Of a DNA stretch of 49,491 nucleotides, positions 16,434 through 24,379 are shown in pieces (the stretch's first letter is position 1; each line of letters begins with the position of its first letter). The translations under genes were made by a program, and so were the position numbers. The notes beneath the pieces were generated by a model. That model searched no databases, was not told the DNA's origin, and was given only the letters and a program-made list of their open reading frames with translations. The DNA is from Moorena sp. SS36440bin_2 (GTDB lineage Bacteria; Cyanobacteriota; Cyanobacteriia; Cyanobacteriales; Coleofasciculaceae): assembly GCA_011524395.1 (NCBI GenBank), contig WTKN01000378.1, positions 1 through 49,491 on the forward strand. Reading direction: 5' to 3'.

Positions 16434-17022
16434 TGAGCCTAAATGAGTTGCCCAATCCCTCCAGATGTTCATTTTTTGGCAACGGGATCCTAAGAGTGAT
16501 TTATAAAGTAAATCTTAAGACCCCTCCATCATAAATAACCGAAGATATTATCACTACAACTATAGCAGAAGTCAGAAGTCAGAAGTCAGAAGTCAGAAGT
16601 CAGAAGTCAAACTCTTGCGCTTACTTAGGTTTGAGACTTTTGTCATGTCCGCGCCTGCCCTGGCGACTGCTATAACAACTGACAACTCAGATGCTGGGCA
16701 ATGGCTACCCTAGCAACTCACAACTAACAACTGACAATTGGGTAATGATGCTCTATGGATTCGATGAGTGGGTTGATGACACTGCACAGCTAATAGCCTA
16801 TTTTCAGAATGAAATAGCCCTGATCAAAGATATGTATTTTTTAATTAATAGCTGAAATCAATTTATAGTATAGTTTTCAGCCTAGATGTAGGCATGGGTA
16901 TTCCCGTTCGAATTTACAAATCTTAAATCTAGTTAAATCTAATTAAATCTAAAATTTTAATCGCACCACGGCAGATCATATTACACTGATGGAGTCGAAA
17001 TACTAAAAACGGAGAATTGAAT
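16434..17022. repeat. intergenic region with AGAAGTC heptamer array and dispersed repeat
   Basis: 16567-16608 holds six copies of AGAAGTC. 16616-16674 is a segment (ttgtcatgtcc ... cctggcgactgctata) that recurs in reverse complement at 38600-38660, again beside heptamers. Near 16920-16955 there is a loose 10-bp repeat (ttaaatcta). GGAG at 17011-17014 is the ribosome-binding site of the next gene. No gene is seen. Confidence 0.75.
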
Positions 17023-17505
17023 ATGTCAGATATGGATCGAGACGGTCGGCTGTGGCTGATGAAAGACTTGTATGGGATGAAAACAGTCCCACCAGCTCAG
17101 GACTATAATGCCTTTGTCAAAGCGGTTCTGATCTGTGCAAAAGGAGATGGCGTCCTGACACCAGAAGAAAGAAACTGGGTTGTTGGTCGTGCTGCCTGTT
17201 ATTATACAAATAACGAGTATGAAGTGGCAAAAAATTACCCAGCAGATGAGGATTTACTTGAGGTTCTCGCCCAGGCTCCTAAACTAAACCAAAGCGGTCG
17301 TAGAGTGATTATTTATGTTGCAATTCAGGCTTGTGCTGCTGATGGATCTTACCATCCGGATGAACGGGCATCAGTCCACAAAATGGCCAAATATCTTGGC
17401 ATTGAAGAAGATGTCGTTAATCAGATTGAGGAATATTGCATCGAGGAAGCCAAGATGCGAGAAAAACGGATTGCCCTAATGTTTACCGAAGGCATCCCTT
17501 ATTAG
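17023..17505 (+). CDS. TerB-like (tellurite-resistance TerB fold) protein
   Basis: Protein of 160 residues from the ATG 17023, with GGAG eight bases upstream. Two similar acidic motifs, KGDGVLTPEERNWVVG (about 41-56) and AADGSYHPDERASVHKMA (about 106-123), are separated by helices, as in the TerB/DjlA-N helical fold in which such acidic residues bind metal. There is no signal peptide, so it is probably cytosolic. It lies 155 bp before a methyltransferase and a MIO lyase on the same strand, with a strong hairpin between. TerB-fold proteins can act in stress or as accessory proteins; no tellurite cluster is present here. Confidence 0.7.
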   Translation: MSDMDRDGRLWLMKDLYGMKTVPPAQDYNAFVKAVLICAKGDGVLTPEERNWVVGRAACYYTNNEYEVAKNYPADEDLLEVLAQAPKLNQSGRRVIIYVAIQACAADGSYHPDERASVHKMAKYLGIEEDVVNQIEEYCIEEAKMREKRIALMFTEGIPY

Positions 17506-17526
17506 ACTTGTTGTTAATGGAGAGTA

Positions 17527-17564
17527 ATTATGTTGTTGAATCAGTTACATTTCAACAACATAAT
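17527..17564 (+). promoter_or_regulatory. perfect 14-bp stem-loop between TerB-like gene and methyltransferase gene
   Basis: ATTATGTTGTTGAA (17527-17540) is followed by a 10-nt loop and its exact reverse complement (17551-17564). No T-run follows, so it is not a classical terminator. It could stabilise or process the upstream mRNA, or be a palindromic operator for the downstream genes. Confidence 0.6.
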
Positions 17565-17663
17565 CGCCCTTAGATGAAAACAGATATTAATGTCGGGTAG
17601 AATGACAGTTAAATAAGATTAATTTAAAAAGCTCCAAGGCTTGCTATATAAGCATTGAAACCA

Positions 17664-18338
17664 ATGACGATCTCAAGAGTGCTCGAACCAGAAGTAATGG
17701 ATACTTGGGAAGATGCCGTTGAGTACGACTCGATGGACTTCACTGAGGTAAACGGAGCCTTTGCCCAACTTGCGGTAGAATTAGGAACCCAAGCGGGTTT
17801 AGTCCTGGATGTGGGTACCGGAACGAGCCGCATTCCGATTATAATTGCCCAGATGCGCCCTCAGTGGCAGATATGGGCGATCGACCTCTCGGAAAATATG
17901 CTCAAAGTAGGCGCACAGAATGTAGAGGATGCCGGGTTACAAGAACAGATTAAACTGGAATGGGTTGATGGCAAGCAGATGCCTTATCCAGATAGCATGT
18001 TTGACATGGTAATTTCCAATAGCATCGTCCATCACCTGCCAGATCCCCTGCCATTTTTCCGGGAAGTCAAGCGACTGCTAAAACCAGGAGGCGGCATTTT
18101 GCTGCGGGATTTAATCCGCCCCGCTGATGTGGCGACAATGGATGCTTTAGTTGCTAGGATATCAGGGGAGTACAATCAGTATCAGACCCAGTTATTTCGG
18201 GATTCTCTCCATGCTGCTTTGACTCTGGACGAGGTAAACCAGATGGTGTTAGACGCTGGGTTATCAGGGGTGAGGGTTTATCAATCTTCGGATATACATT
18301 GGACAGCGGAACGTCCTGACCAGCAGATGCTTTTGTAG
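17664..18338 (+). CDS. class I SAM-dependent methyltransferase
   Basis: Protein of 224 residues from the ATG 17664 (a TTG three codons earlier is less likely). The Rossmann-type motifs are in order: motif I VLDVGTGTSRIPI (about 52-64), acidic motif II WAIDLSEN, motif III region DGKQMPYPDSMFDMVIS, then HHLPDPLPFFREVKRLLKPG and ILLRDLIRP. It is of the Methyltransf_11/25 type, typical of small-molecule methylation. It sits 52 bp ahead of the MIO lyase and probably shares its transcript, so it may methylate the lyase product or a precursor (inference). Its G+C is visibly higher than that of the upstream heme-enzyme-like gene. Confidence 0.85.
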   Translation: MTISRVLEPEVMDTWEDAVEYDSMDFTEVNGAFAQLAVELGTQAGLVLDVGTGTSRIPIIIAQMRPQWQIWAIDLSENMLKVGAQNVEDAGLQEQIKLEWVDGKQMPYPDSMFDMVISNSIVHHLPDPLPFFREVKRLLKPGGGILLRDLIRPADVATMDALVARISGEYNQYQTQLFRDSLHAALTLDEVNQMVLDAGLSGVRVYQSSDIHWTAERPDQQMLL

Positions 18339-18390
18339 AGAGTCCCCAGAGTGGATCTTGATAATTATTTCCTTCTGTGAAGCGACCGTT

Positions 18391-20061
18391 ATGAAATTGG
18401 GAATTTTTGAATCGAATAGCGATCGCAGTGTTATTGTAGGGGAGCGGCACCTTTCGATCGAAGACGTGGTCAGCGTGGCTCGTTATGGAGCGCAGACGCA
18501 CCTGAGCCAAAATCCCAAGATTTGGCAGGGCGTGCAAGCCTCGGTTGACTATATCAGCGAGGCGCTGGCTGCTAAGGAGCCCATTTATGGGGTGACCACT
18601 GGCTTCGGGGGAATGGCAAATACTGTAATTTCCCCCGAAAAGGCTACTGAGTTGCAAAACAATATTCTATGGTTTCACAAAGCCGGGGCCGGAAAGCGCT
18701 TGCCCTCTGAGGCTGTCCGAGCGGCGATGCTGTTGCGGATTAACTCTCATTTGCATGGAGCATCGGGCATCCGCCGGGAACTGATCGAACGCATGCAAAT
18801 ATTTCTCAATGCTGGCGTGACGCCCTACGTCTACGAATTGGGTTCAATTGGAGCCAGCGGCGATCTCACCCCCTTGACGGACATTACCGGGGCCTTAGTC
18901 GGTGTGGATCCTGCATTCAAAGTGGACTTCAACGGCGAGGAGATGTCTTCGGTTGAAGCCCTCAAGCGGCTGAACTTGCCTCGGTTGAGCCTGGGGCCGA
19001 AAGAAGGACTGGCAATGGTGAACGGAACCTCCGTGATGACAGGCATGGCGGCCCTGTGTGTGAGCGAGGCGCAAGTGTTGCTAGCCCTGGCCATGGGAAC
19101 CCATGCCCTGCTGATTCAAGGGTTAGGGGGTACGAATCAGTCGTTTCATCCGTTTATTCACGCCCTTAAGCCCCACAAGGGTCAGATTTGGGCGGCAGCG
19201 GAAATGCTACAATTGCTTTTCGGGTCGAGTTTGATCCGGGACGAGTTGTCCGGCGGGGCCTGCCACCAGGGCAATGCCCCGATCCAAGACCGCTATTCCC
19301 TGCGCTGCTTGCCCCAGTACCTCGGACCAATCGTCGATGGCTTGAAAGAAATTACCGAGCAAATCGAAGTCGAAATGAATTCGGTTACGGATAATCCTCT
19401 AATTGACACAGAGGGTAATACCAGCTATCACGGCGGGAATTTCCTGGGTCAGTACGTGGGCATGGGGATGGATCGCTTGCGCCATGTTCTGGGTTTGATG
19501 GCTAAGCATCTGGACGCGCAAATTGCCTTGGTAGTAGCACCGGAATTTAGTAATGGACTTTCCCCTTCTTTGGTGGGCAATTCTGCAAATCTTGTCAATA
19601 TGGGCCTCAAGGCGCTGCAAATTACTGGTAACTCGATTATGCCCCTGTTGACGTTTTATGGAAATTCCCTGGTCGATCGCTTCCCGACTCATGCCGAACA
19701 ATTCAATCAAAATATCAACAGTCAAGGGTTTGGCTCGACTAATTTAACCCGGCAATCCCTGGAACTGTTCGGGCAATATATGGCTGTTTCCTTGATGTTT
19801 GGGGTGCAAGCCGTTGACCTGCGAACGTCCATAGTGGCTGGTCATTACGACGCGCGGGAGTGTTTGTCCCCGGAGACGATTCCTCTGTACGAAGCTGTGC
19901 GGGAAGTGGTAGGCAGGCCCCCGAGTGTTGAACGTCCTTATATCTGGAACGATCGCGAACAATTTCTCGATATGCACATTGCCCGGTTGGCCAACGATTT
20001 GACCTCCGGCAGTCGGCTTGCCCGGGCGGCTAACAATATTTTGTCCCGCTTGAACAGTTAA
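18391..20061 (+). CDS. MIO-type aromatic amino acid ammonia-lyase or aminomutase (PAL-like)
   Basis: Protein of 556 residues from the ATG 18391. It closely follows the known cyanobacterial phenylalanine ammonia-lyases along its whole length. The MIO cofactor forms from A155-S156-G157 in GSIGASGDLTPL. The catalytic Tyr (Y66) is in IYGVTTGFGG, and further hallmarks are NGTSVMTG, IQDRYSLRCLPQYLGP, SVTDNPLID and FPTHAEQFNQNINSQG. PALs convert Phe to cinnamate and ammonia; relatives use Tyr or His, or make beta-amino acids. The substrate-selectivity pair is F95-H96, where cyanobacterial PAL has Phe-Leu. The gene is clearly G+C-richer than its neighbours, suggesting transfer. Lyase versus mutase cannot be decided by reading. 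Confidence 0.93.
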   Translation: MKLGIFESNSDRSVIVGERHLSIEDVVSVARYGAQTHLSQNPKIWQGVQASVDYISEALAAKEPIYGVTTGFGGMANTVISPEKATELQNNILWFHKAGAGKRLPSEAVRAAMLLRINSHLHGASGIRRELIERMQIFLNAGVTPYVYELGSIGASGDLTPLTDITGALVGVDPAFKVDFNGEEMSSVEALKRLNLPRLSLGPKEGLAMVNGTSVMTGMAALCVSEAQVLLALAMGTHALLIQGLGGTNQSFHPFIHALKPHKGQIWAAAEMLQLLFGSSLIRDELSGGACHQGNAPIQDRYSLRCLPQYLGPIVDGLKEITEQIEVEMNSVTDNPLIDTEGNTSYHGGNFLGQYVGMGMDRLRHVLGLMAKHLDAQIALVVAPEFSNGLSPSLVGNSANLVNMGLKALQITGNSIMPLLTFYGNSLVDRFPTHAEQFNQNINSQGFGSTNLTRQSLELFGQYMAVSLMFGVQAVDLRTSIVAGHYDARECLSPETIPLYEAVREVVGRPPSVERPYIWNDREQFLDMHIARLANDLTSGSRLARAANNILSRLNS

Positions 20062-20140
20062 TTACGTTTGGAGTTGCTCTGAAGATGATGCCGTTGGCGA
20101 TTAGGCGAAACTCCAACAGTGCGATCATTCGATCTTGTAG

Positions 20141-20244
20141 TGGCGTGGCACAGCTAAAATAGTGCAATAGTTTTTTCCGCTAAACCCTTGTTAAAAGTAG
20201 ATTATGGTATTTTTCTAAAGCAACATTTAAGGTGTGCCACGCCA
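20141..20244. mobile_element. 104-bp MITE-like element with terminal inverted repeats
   Basis: TGGCGTGGCACA (20141-20152) and its exact reverse complement (20233-20244) bound a 104-bp non-coding segment; over the first 20 bp the ends match at 18 positions. GTAG flanks both sides (20137-20140 and 20245-20248), as expected for a 4-bp target duplication. It lies between the MIO lyase and the convergent DNA methylase gene. Confidence 0.7.
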
Positions 20245-20287
20245 GTAGGATGCGTTAGTGATAGCGTAACCCAGTATTAATTGAGGC

Positions 20288-21169
20288 TTAGTTTGCTAAA
20301 AACCAATCCAAATTTCGGCCAATCAGCAATTCGGTCTTCTCAGCATGATGAGTGTTTTTCATAGCAATAGGTTGTACAGCAAATTCATAGCCACTTGCTA
20401 GATCACTTATTTCTTCTGTATTGTCATAGCTCATCAAAAAATCCCCTTCCAATTTGCTAGCAAGTTTAAAGACAGCTTCATGATCAACTGCTGAATAGCG
20501 ATAGAGCCTGCGCCCAGCTTTTAGATAAGGTGGATCAATGAAATAAATAGCATCTTTTCGGTCATAATTTGGCTCACAAACCTCAAACCCATCCCCGGCA
20601 ATAAATTGAATTTTTGTCCGGATTTTATCAATAGAAAGTATACGCTTTTTCAAGGTTTCAGGATACCAGCGTGAGGTGATTCCTTTACCATTTTCCCCAT
20701 TTTTCATCAAGCTAGCACCATCAGCCAGAATTCCACCACGATTAACGCGATTTTTCACTACTGTTGCGAAAGCCAGAGATTCCAGGGATTCATTAGCAGA
20801 ATCAATAGCTTGCTTGGCACTCTGTGGAGTTAGATGAAAGTTGACAATAGTTTCCGCTAGCCATTCGGCACCACCACCTAGAATCACCTGCCACACAGCA
20901 GCAAGCCCTTCATCTTTTTCTACCATTGTCACTCTACCTACTAAATTCTCGAAAGCAGCAGTAAGACTGACTATACCTCCACCAGCAAACGGTTCAAAAA
21001 GTTCCTTATCTGTACCACCTTTATTATACAACCATTGGCGAATTTGGGGTATTAGCCAAGTTTTCCCACCAGCATAGTGAAATGGGCTACGTTGGGGGAC
21101 ACTAGCTACATTTATGACTTTTTTAGAACTGGTGATAGAGGGAGTATTAAATAGCTCAAGTTGAGTCAT
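20288..21169 (-). CDS. DNA adenine (N6) methyltransferase, Dam/DpnII-M type
   Basis: Protein of 293 residues from the ATG 21169, preceded by AAGGTG. The N-terminal SAM site reads SPFHYAGGKTWLIPQI, with FEPFAGGGIVSLTAAF shortly after; the catalytic motif DPPY is in IYFIDPPYLKAGRRLY. The order of motifs is that of the alpha class of N6-adenine methylases (MethyltransfD12). The target site cannot be read from sequence. It could be a solitary housekeeping or phage-derived enzyme, or the protective methylase of the adjacent ATPase/nuclease genes, which lie about 130 bp upstream on the same strand. Confidence 0.9.
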   Translation of the reverse strand: MTQLELFNTPSITSSKKVINVASVPQRSPFHYAGGKTWLIPQIRQWLYNKGGTDKELFEPFAGGGIVSLTAAFENLVGRVTMVEKDEGLAAVWQVILGGGAEWLAETIVNFHLTPQSAKQAIDSANESLESLAFATVVKNRVNRGGILADGASLMKNGENGKGITSRWYPETLKKRILSIDKIRTKIQFIAGDGFEVCEPNYDRKDAIYFIDPPYLKAGRRLYRYSAVDHEAVFKLASKLEGDFLMSYDNTEEISDLASGYEFAVQPIAMKNTHHAEKTELLIGRNLDWFLAN

Positions 21170-21300
21170 TGTCACCTTTCTTCGGACTTCCCTATAAAAT
21201 ATACACAACTCAACCAGTTAGGCTCAAAATCAGCAGACTGAGGTAGCATACAGTGACTTTACTCTCAAGAAAGTCAAGAATAAGAAGCGTAAGCATAGGC

Positions 21301-21762
21301 TTACTTACTTTTTTTACTGATGGTGATCTTACTTAAATCACAAGTATATGGAGTTCTCTCAACTATTAACTTAGCATTATAGTTCTTCTTAAACTTACTT
21401 TTTATATTTTGTATATCCGTTCTTAGTTTGGGTGGGCCAAAGTGAGTAAAAACTACAAAGCACACTTTTTTAGTTTCTTTTAGGTTACCTGAATCTGAAA
21501 GTAACCTAATAGTCGATTCTATCTGCTCAACTGCATTTTTAATCTTACTTCCTTTCAACTCTACATAAATTTCTACTCCGTTACTACAAACAAGGGCATA
21601 ATCACAGCGCAGAGTTTCATTATCTCGGATAGCACAGCCATCAACTTTAATTATTCTTATTTGATCTGGCTTGGGATTGAGGAACGTTAGTTTACTTCTA
21701 TTTTCTGATAAAACGATTATCTTGTCATTTTTAAATTTCTCACAGCCTCGGAAACGTTTCAT
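21301..21762 (-). CDS. small PD-(D/E)XK-type nuclease candidate
   Basis: Protein of 153 residues from the ATG 21762, six bases after the ATPase stop codon, so the two form an operon. The pattern LRCDYALVCSNGVEIYVELK puts D54 before E68-x-K70, the arrangement of the PD-(D/E)XK nuclease core, followed by a helix starting IKNAVEQIESTIRLL. The N-terminal KVDGCAIRDNE may supply the usual upstream acidic residue. The C-terminus is Lys-rich (KITISKKSK). No matching named restriction enzyme is recognised; the nuclease call rests on the motif alone. It is AT-rich, like its partner. Confidence 0.6.
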   Translation of the reverse strand: MKRFRGCEKFKNDKIIVLSENRSKLTFLNPKPDQIRIIKVDGCAIRDNETLRCDYALVCSNGVEIYVELKGSKIKNAVEQIESTIRLLSDSGNLKETKKVCFVVFTHFGPPKLRTDIQNIKSKFKKNYNAKLIVERTPYTCDLSKITISKKSK

Positions 21763-21768
21763 AAATAC

Positions 21769-23169
21769 TCAAGCTAAGTCCAGAAGTTCATCAAACTGAA
21801 TAGCTAGTTCATCAGAAACACCGTCAATAAGATTGGCATCGATCAGACCTGTATCATTGTCTAAAATATTTTCAGCCTTGCCATTTTCTAGAACATAGGC
21901 TGATAAATCAGACGTACTCAGGGCTTTATAGCTAGGGACGATTTTTTCTAATTTAGGTAAGGTATCTTGGCTAGATTCTTCATAGAGCATACCAGCTTGA
22001 ATCAGATTATTGATTGCAGTTAGGACGTAAGGACTATGGGTGGTGATAAAGAATTGAAGTTTTTGCTTTTGCGGATCAGAATTAAAAACACAAGCGATTA
22101 ATTCAATAATGTTTCGTTGTGCCCTTGGAAATAGATGGGCTTCTGGTTCCTCAATATAAACAGTTTGTCCAGCAGAAGTATCATCAACTAACAAAGGTAA
22201 TGCTGACAGTATAATCGTCAGGGGAAATGTTTCTTGCTGACCAGAAGAAGAGTTAGCAATACTAATCCGTCTTCCATCTTCCATCTTCAGAAAATCTTCG
22301 CCTTTTTCCTGTATATGTTCCCCACATAAAACTTCCTTGATCAGCGTGTCGATTTCATCGTTTATCTTTTTTTTGTTGATATCTTCAGTTTCTTTGATGA
22401 TTCTCCCATTCAAACGTTTTATACCTTCGTAAGTGGAACCAAACTCGATCATAAAGGGCTCGATAACAGTCTTATTATAAATCAAGGAAAATATACTACT
22501 TTGGAGATTAGCAAAGAAAGAGCGACCAGCAGGAATAAAAAGCTGGGTATAAGCTGCCTCATCGCATAATGAACTACTCAAAAATTCTATTAACTGTTCT
22601 CTTGAAAATGACTGTTTTATTATAGTTTCATTACTTTCTATATTTTTTTTTGCTTTTTCTAATAAGATGTCAATATCCTTTGATGAAAAATTTATATCAT
22701 CAGATTTTTTTTTATTTTCTTCTGTCCGCTGATTTTTATTTTCTATCAGTGAATTAATGACATATTGGATTATCTTGGAATTATTTACTTCCTCTAATAG
22801 CTCTCCTTTTAAATTTTTAAAAAACTCTGAGTAATTGAGATTGATTTTGTTTTTATTCTCTTTAAGTCTGGTAACTTCAATAAAAACATTAGAAATTTCA
22901 TACTTAATATAGAAATTATGATCTCCCCAGGAATCTGAGGGAAAGTACTCTTGAAAAGTTTGAGAGTAGCTTGAATCTAACTGAGGATTAGTTTGTTCAA
23001 TTTCTACTGTCTCTAAAATTTTCCAAACAAAGTTTTTAAAGTAAAAAATAAGTTTAGCACATACACTTTTACCACTAGCTTGAGGTCCAATCACGATATT
23101 GATTCGTTTAACCTCAATCTCTAGTTCCTCGATACCAGCAAAATTTTTAACTGTAAGTTTTTCAACCAT
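21769..23169 (-). CDS. AAA (ABC-type, OLD/RecF-like) ATPase
   Basis: Protein of 466 residues. N-terminal MVEKLTVKNFAGIEELEIEV leads into Walker A GPQASGKS (28-35). Near the C-terminus are an ABC-like signature (NSSSGQQETFPL), Walker B TVYIEEPEAHLFP (E340/E341) and the switch His in FITTHSPYVL (377-380). The middle (about 120-190) is Lys/Asn-rich and predicted coiled-coil. This is the AAA_15/AAA_21 type found in several phage-defence systems (for example Septu PtuA, Gabija GajA, PARIS AriA), but no TOPRIM domain follows. The nuclease candidate starts 6 bp after its stop codon. It is very AT-rich, which suggests recent acquisition. Confidence 0.85.
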   Translation of the reverse strand: MVEKLTVKNFAGIEELEIEVKRINIVIGPQASGKSVCAKLIFYFKNFVWKILETVEIEQTNPQLDSSYSQTFQEYFPSDSWGDHNFYIKYEISNVFIEVTRLKENKNKINLNYSEFFKNLKGELLEEVNNSKIIQYVINSLIENKNQRTEENKKKSDDINFSSKDIDILLEKAKKNIESNETIIKQSFSREQLIEFLSSSLCDEAAYTQLFIPAGRSFFANLQSSIFSLIYNKTVIEPFMIEFGSTYEGIKRLNGRIIKETEDINKKKINDEIDTLIKEVLCGEHIQEKGEDFLKMEDGRRISIANSSSGQQETFPLTIILSALPLLVDDTSAGQTVYIEEPEAHLFPRAQRNIIELIACVFNSDPQKQKLQFFITTHSPYVLTAINNLIQAGMLYEESSQDTLPKLEKIVPSYKALSTSDLSAYVLENGKAENILDNDTGLIDANLIDGVSDELAIQFDELLDLA

Positions 23170-23279
23170 GACCAGAGATTAGAGTAAGCTGAGGTCTAGT
23201 GCATGGGTATTGCTATCCCTTACACTACACTAGTTTTGAGTTATTTAGTTATAGTTTAGCATCTATAGATGCTCTTACC

Positions 23280-23473
23280 ATGTTCAACATCCTGATAGCT
23301 GTTCGCGTAGCGTGTGCGTAGCACATATGCTGTTCGCTTAGCGTGCGCGTAGCGCTTAAGCTAATAGCTGATAGCTGATAACTAATAGCTGATTGCTGAT
23401 TGCTGATTGCTGATTGCTGATTGCTGATTGCTGATTGCTAATCGCTGATTGCTGATTGCTAATCGCTGTTCGC
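23280..23473. repeat. GCTGATT heptamer array and GCGTAGCG-type repeats
   Basis: 23300-23355 holds two tandem copies of 'ctgttcgc(g/t)tagcgtg(t/c)gcgtagc'. About 23365-23470 holds more than ten copies of the 7-bp unit GCTGATT with a few variants (gctgataact, gctaatc). The array ends at the stop codon of the zinc permease gene. Confidence 0.9.
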
Positions 23474-24367
23474 TTACCCTCGATTCAATCTCAATAATGC
23501 TTTCAGCAAAGTCAATAACTTAGCCTGGCGACGTGCGACAGCTGGCTCCGTGAGAATACCTTGCCTTGGGCTAAACAAAAATGCTAGGAAAAATAAGCCA
23601 AAGATTACCATTACAATTGCTGGACCTGATGGCCAATTAAAATAGTAGCTTATATACATGCCACTGACACTAGAAAAAATTCCAATCATTGAGCCTAAAC
23701 CCATCATGTGATGTAATTCTTTGACTAATAAATAAGCCGTAGTCGCGGGTCCGATTAACATAGAAATAACGAGCAACACCCCTACCGTCTGCATACTGGC
23801 GACAATGGTGAGAGTAATCGCCAAGATTAACCCAAAATAAATGACTTTTACCGGTAAACCGCTAGCTTGGGCTCCCAAAGGATCAAAGGTATAGAATAAT
23901 AGCTCTTTATAGAATAACTTTGTTAATAGTAAAATTACTCCTGTAATCACCAGGGTTTGCCAGACATCTCCTGGTCTCACCCCTAAGATGTCACCAAAAA
24001 GAATATTTTCTAAGTCAAGTTGGTTAGTTTTCAGCACCGTAATTAGTATCACTCCCAAACCTAAAAAACTGCTGAAAGTCAACGCCATCGCTGCATCCAC
24101 TTTGACTCGCGTACGCTGAGGAATCACGGCGACAACTAAAGCGCTAAGGACACCTGCAATAAAGGCACCAATAGAGATATTTATTCCTAAAAAAAAGGCG
24201 ATTGAGAGACCAGGTAAAACCGCATGGGCAATTACACTACTAATCAGGCTCATTTGTTGTACAATTAAGTAGCTGCCTACCACTGCGCCTAATATCCCCA
24301 ACAGCACAGCCGTTGCGATCGCATTCCGCATAAATTCAAAACCTAGGGGCTCAATCAGCCAATTCAT
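23474..24367 (-). CDS. znuB: zinc/manganese ABC transporter permease
   Basis: Protein of 297 residues from the ATG 24367. The frame continues 33 codons upstream, but that part encodes repeat DNA (SPHLPTPYSLLPVPCSL) and is not counted. About eight hydrophobic membrane segments are seen. The family motif is visible around SSVIAHAVLPGLSIAFFLGI and VGVLLVISMLIGPATTAYLL (ABC-3 type permease). It imports Zn2+ or Mn2+ across the plasma membrane together with the ATPase at 25423 and the binding protein at 26267. A short unknown gene lies between permease and ATPase on the same strand, so the operon is interrupted. Confidence 0.88.
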   Translation of the reverse strand: MNWLIEPLGFEFMRNAIATAVLLGILGAVVGSYLIVQQMSLISSVIAHAVLPGLSIAFFLGINISIGAFIAGVLSALVVAVIPQRTRVKVDAAMALTFSSFLGLGVILITVLKTNQLDLENILFGDILGVRPGDVWQTLVITGVILLLTKLFYKELLFYTFDPLGAQASGLPVKVIYFGLILAITLTIVASMQTVGVLLVISMLIGPATTAYLLVKELHHMMGLGSMIGIFSSVSGMYISYYFNWPSGPAIVMVIFGLFFLAFLFSPRQGILTEPAVARRQAKLLTLLKALLRLNRG

Positions 24368-24379
24368 AATAAATAAAAG

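Noticed and set aside
16895-16925. tRNA-like TTCGAAT word
   Set aside because: No cloverleaf arms, anticodon stem or CCA-side pairing can be placed around it.
18154-18657. 167-codon minus-strand frame across the methyltransferase-lyase junction
   Set aside because: It is antisense to two well-supported genes and shows no recognisable motif.
23365-23470. Possible CRISPR array
   Set aside because: It has direct 7-bp units in tandem with no spacers; it is a short tandem repeat. No cas genes are present.
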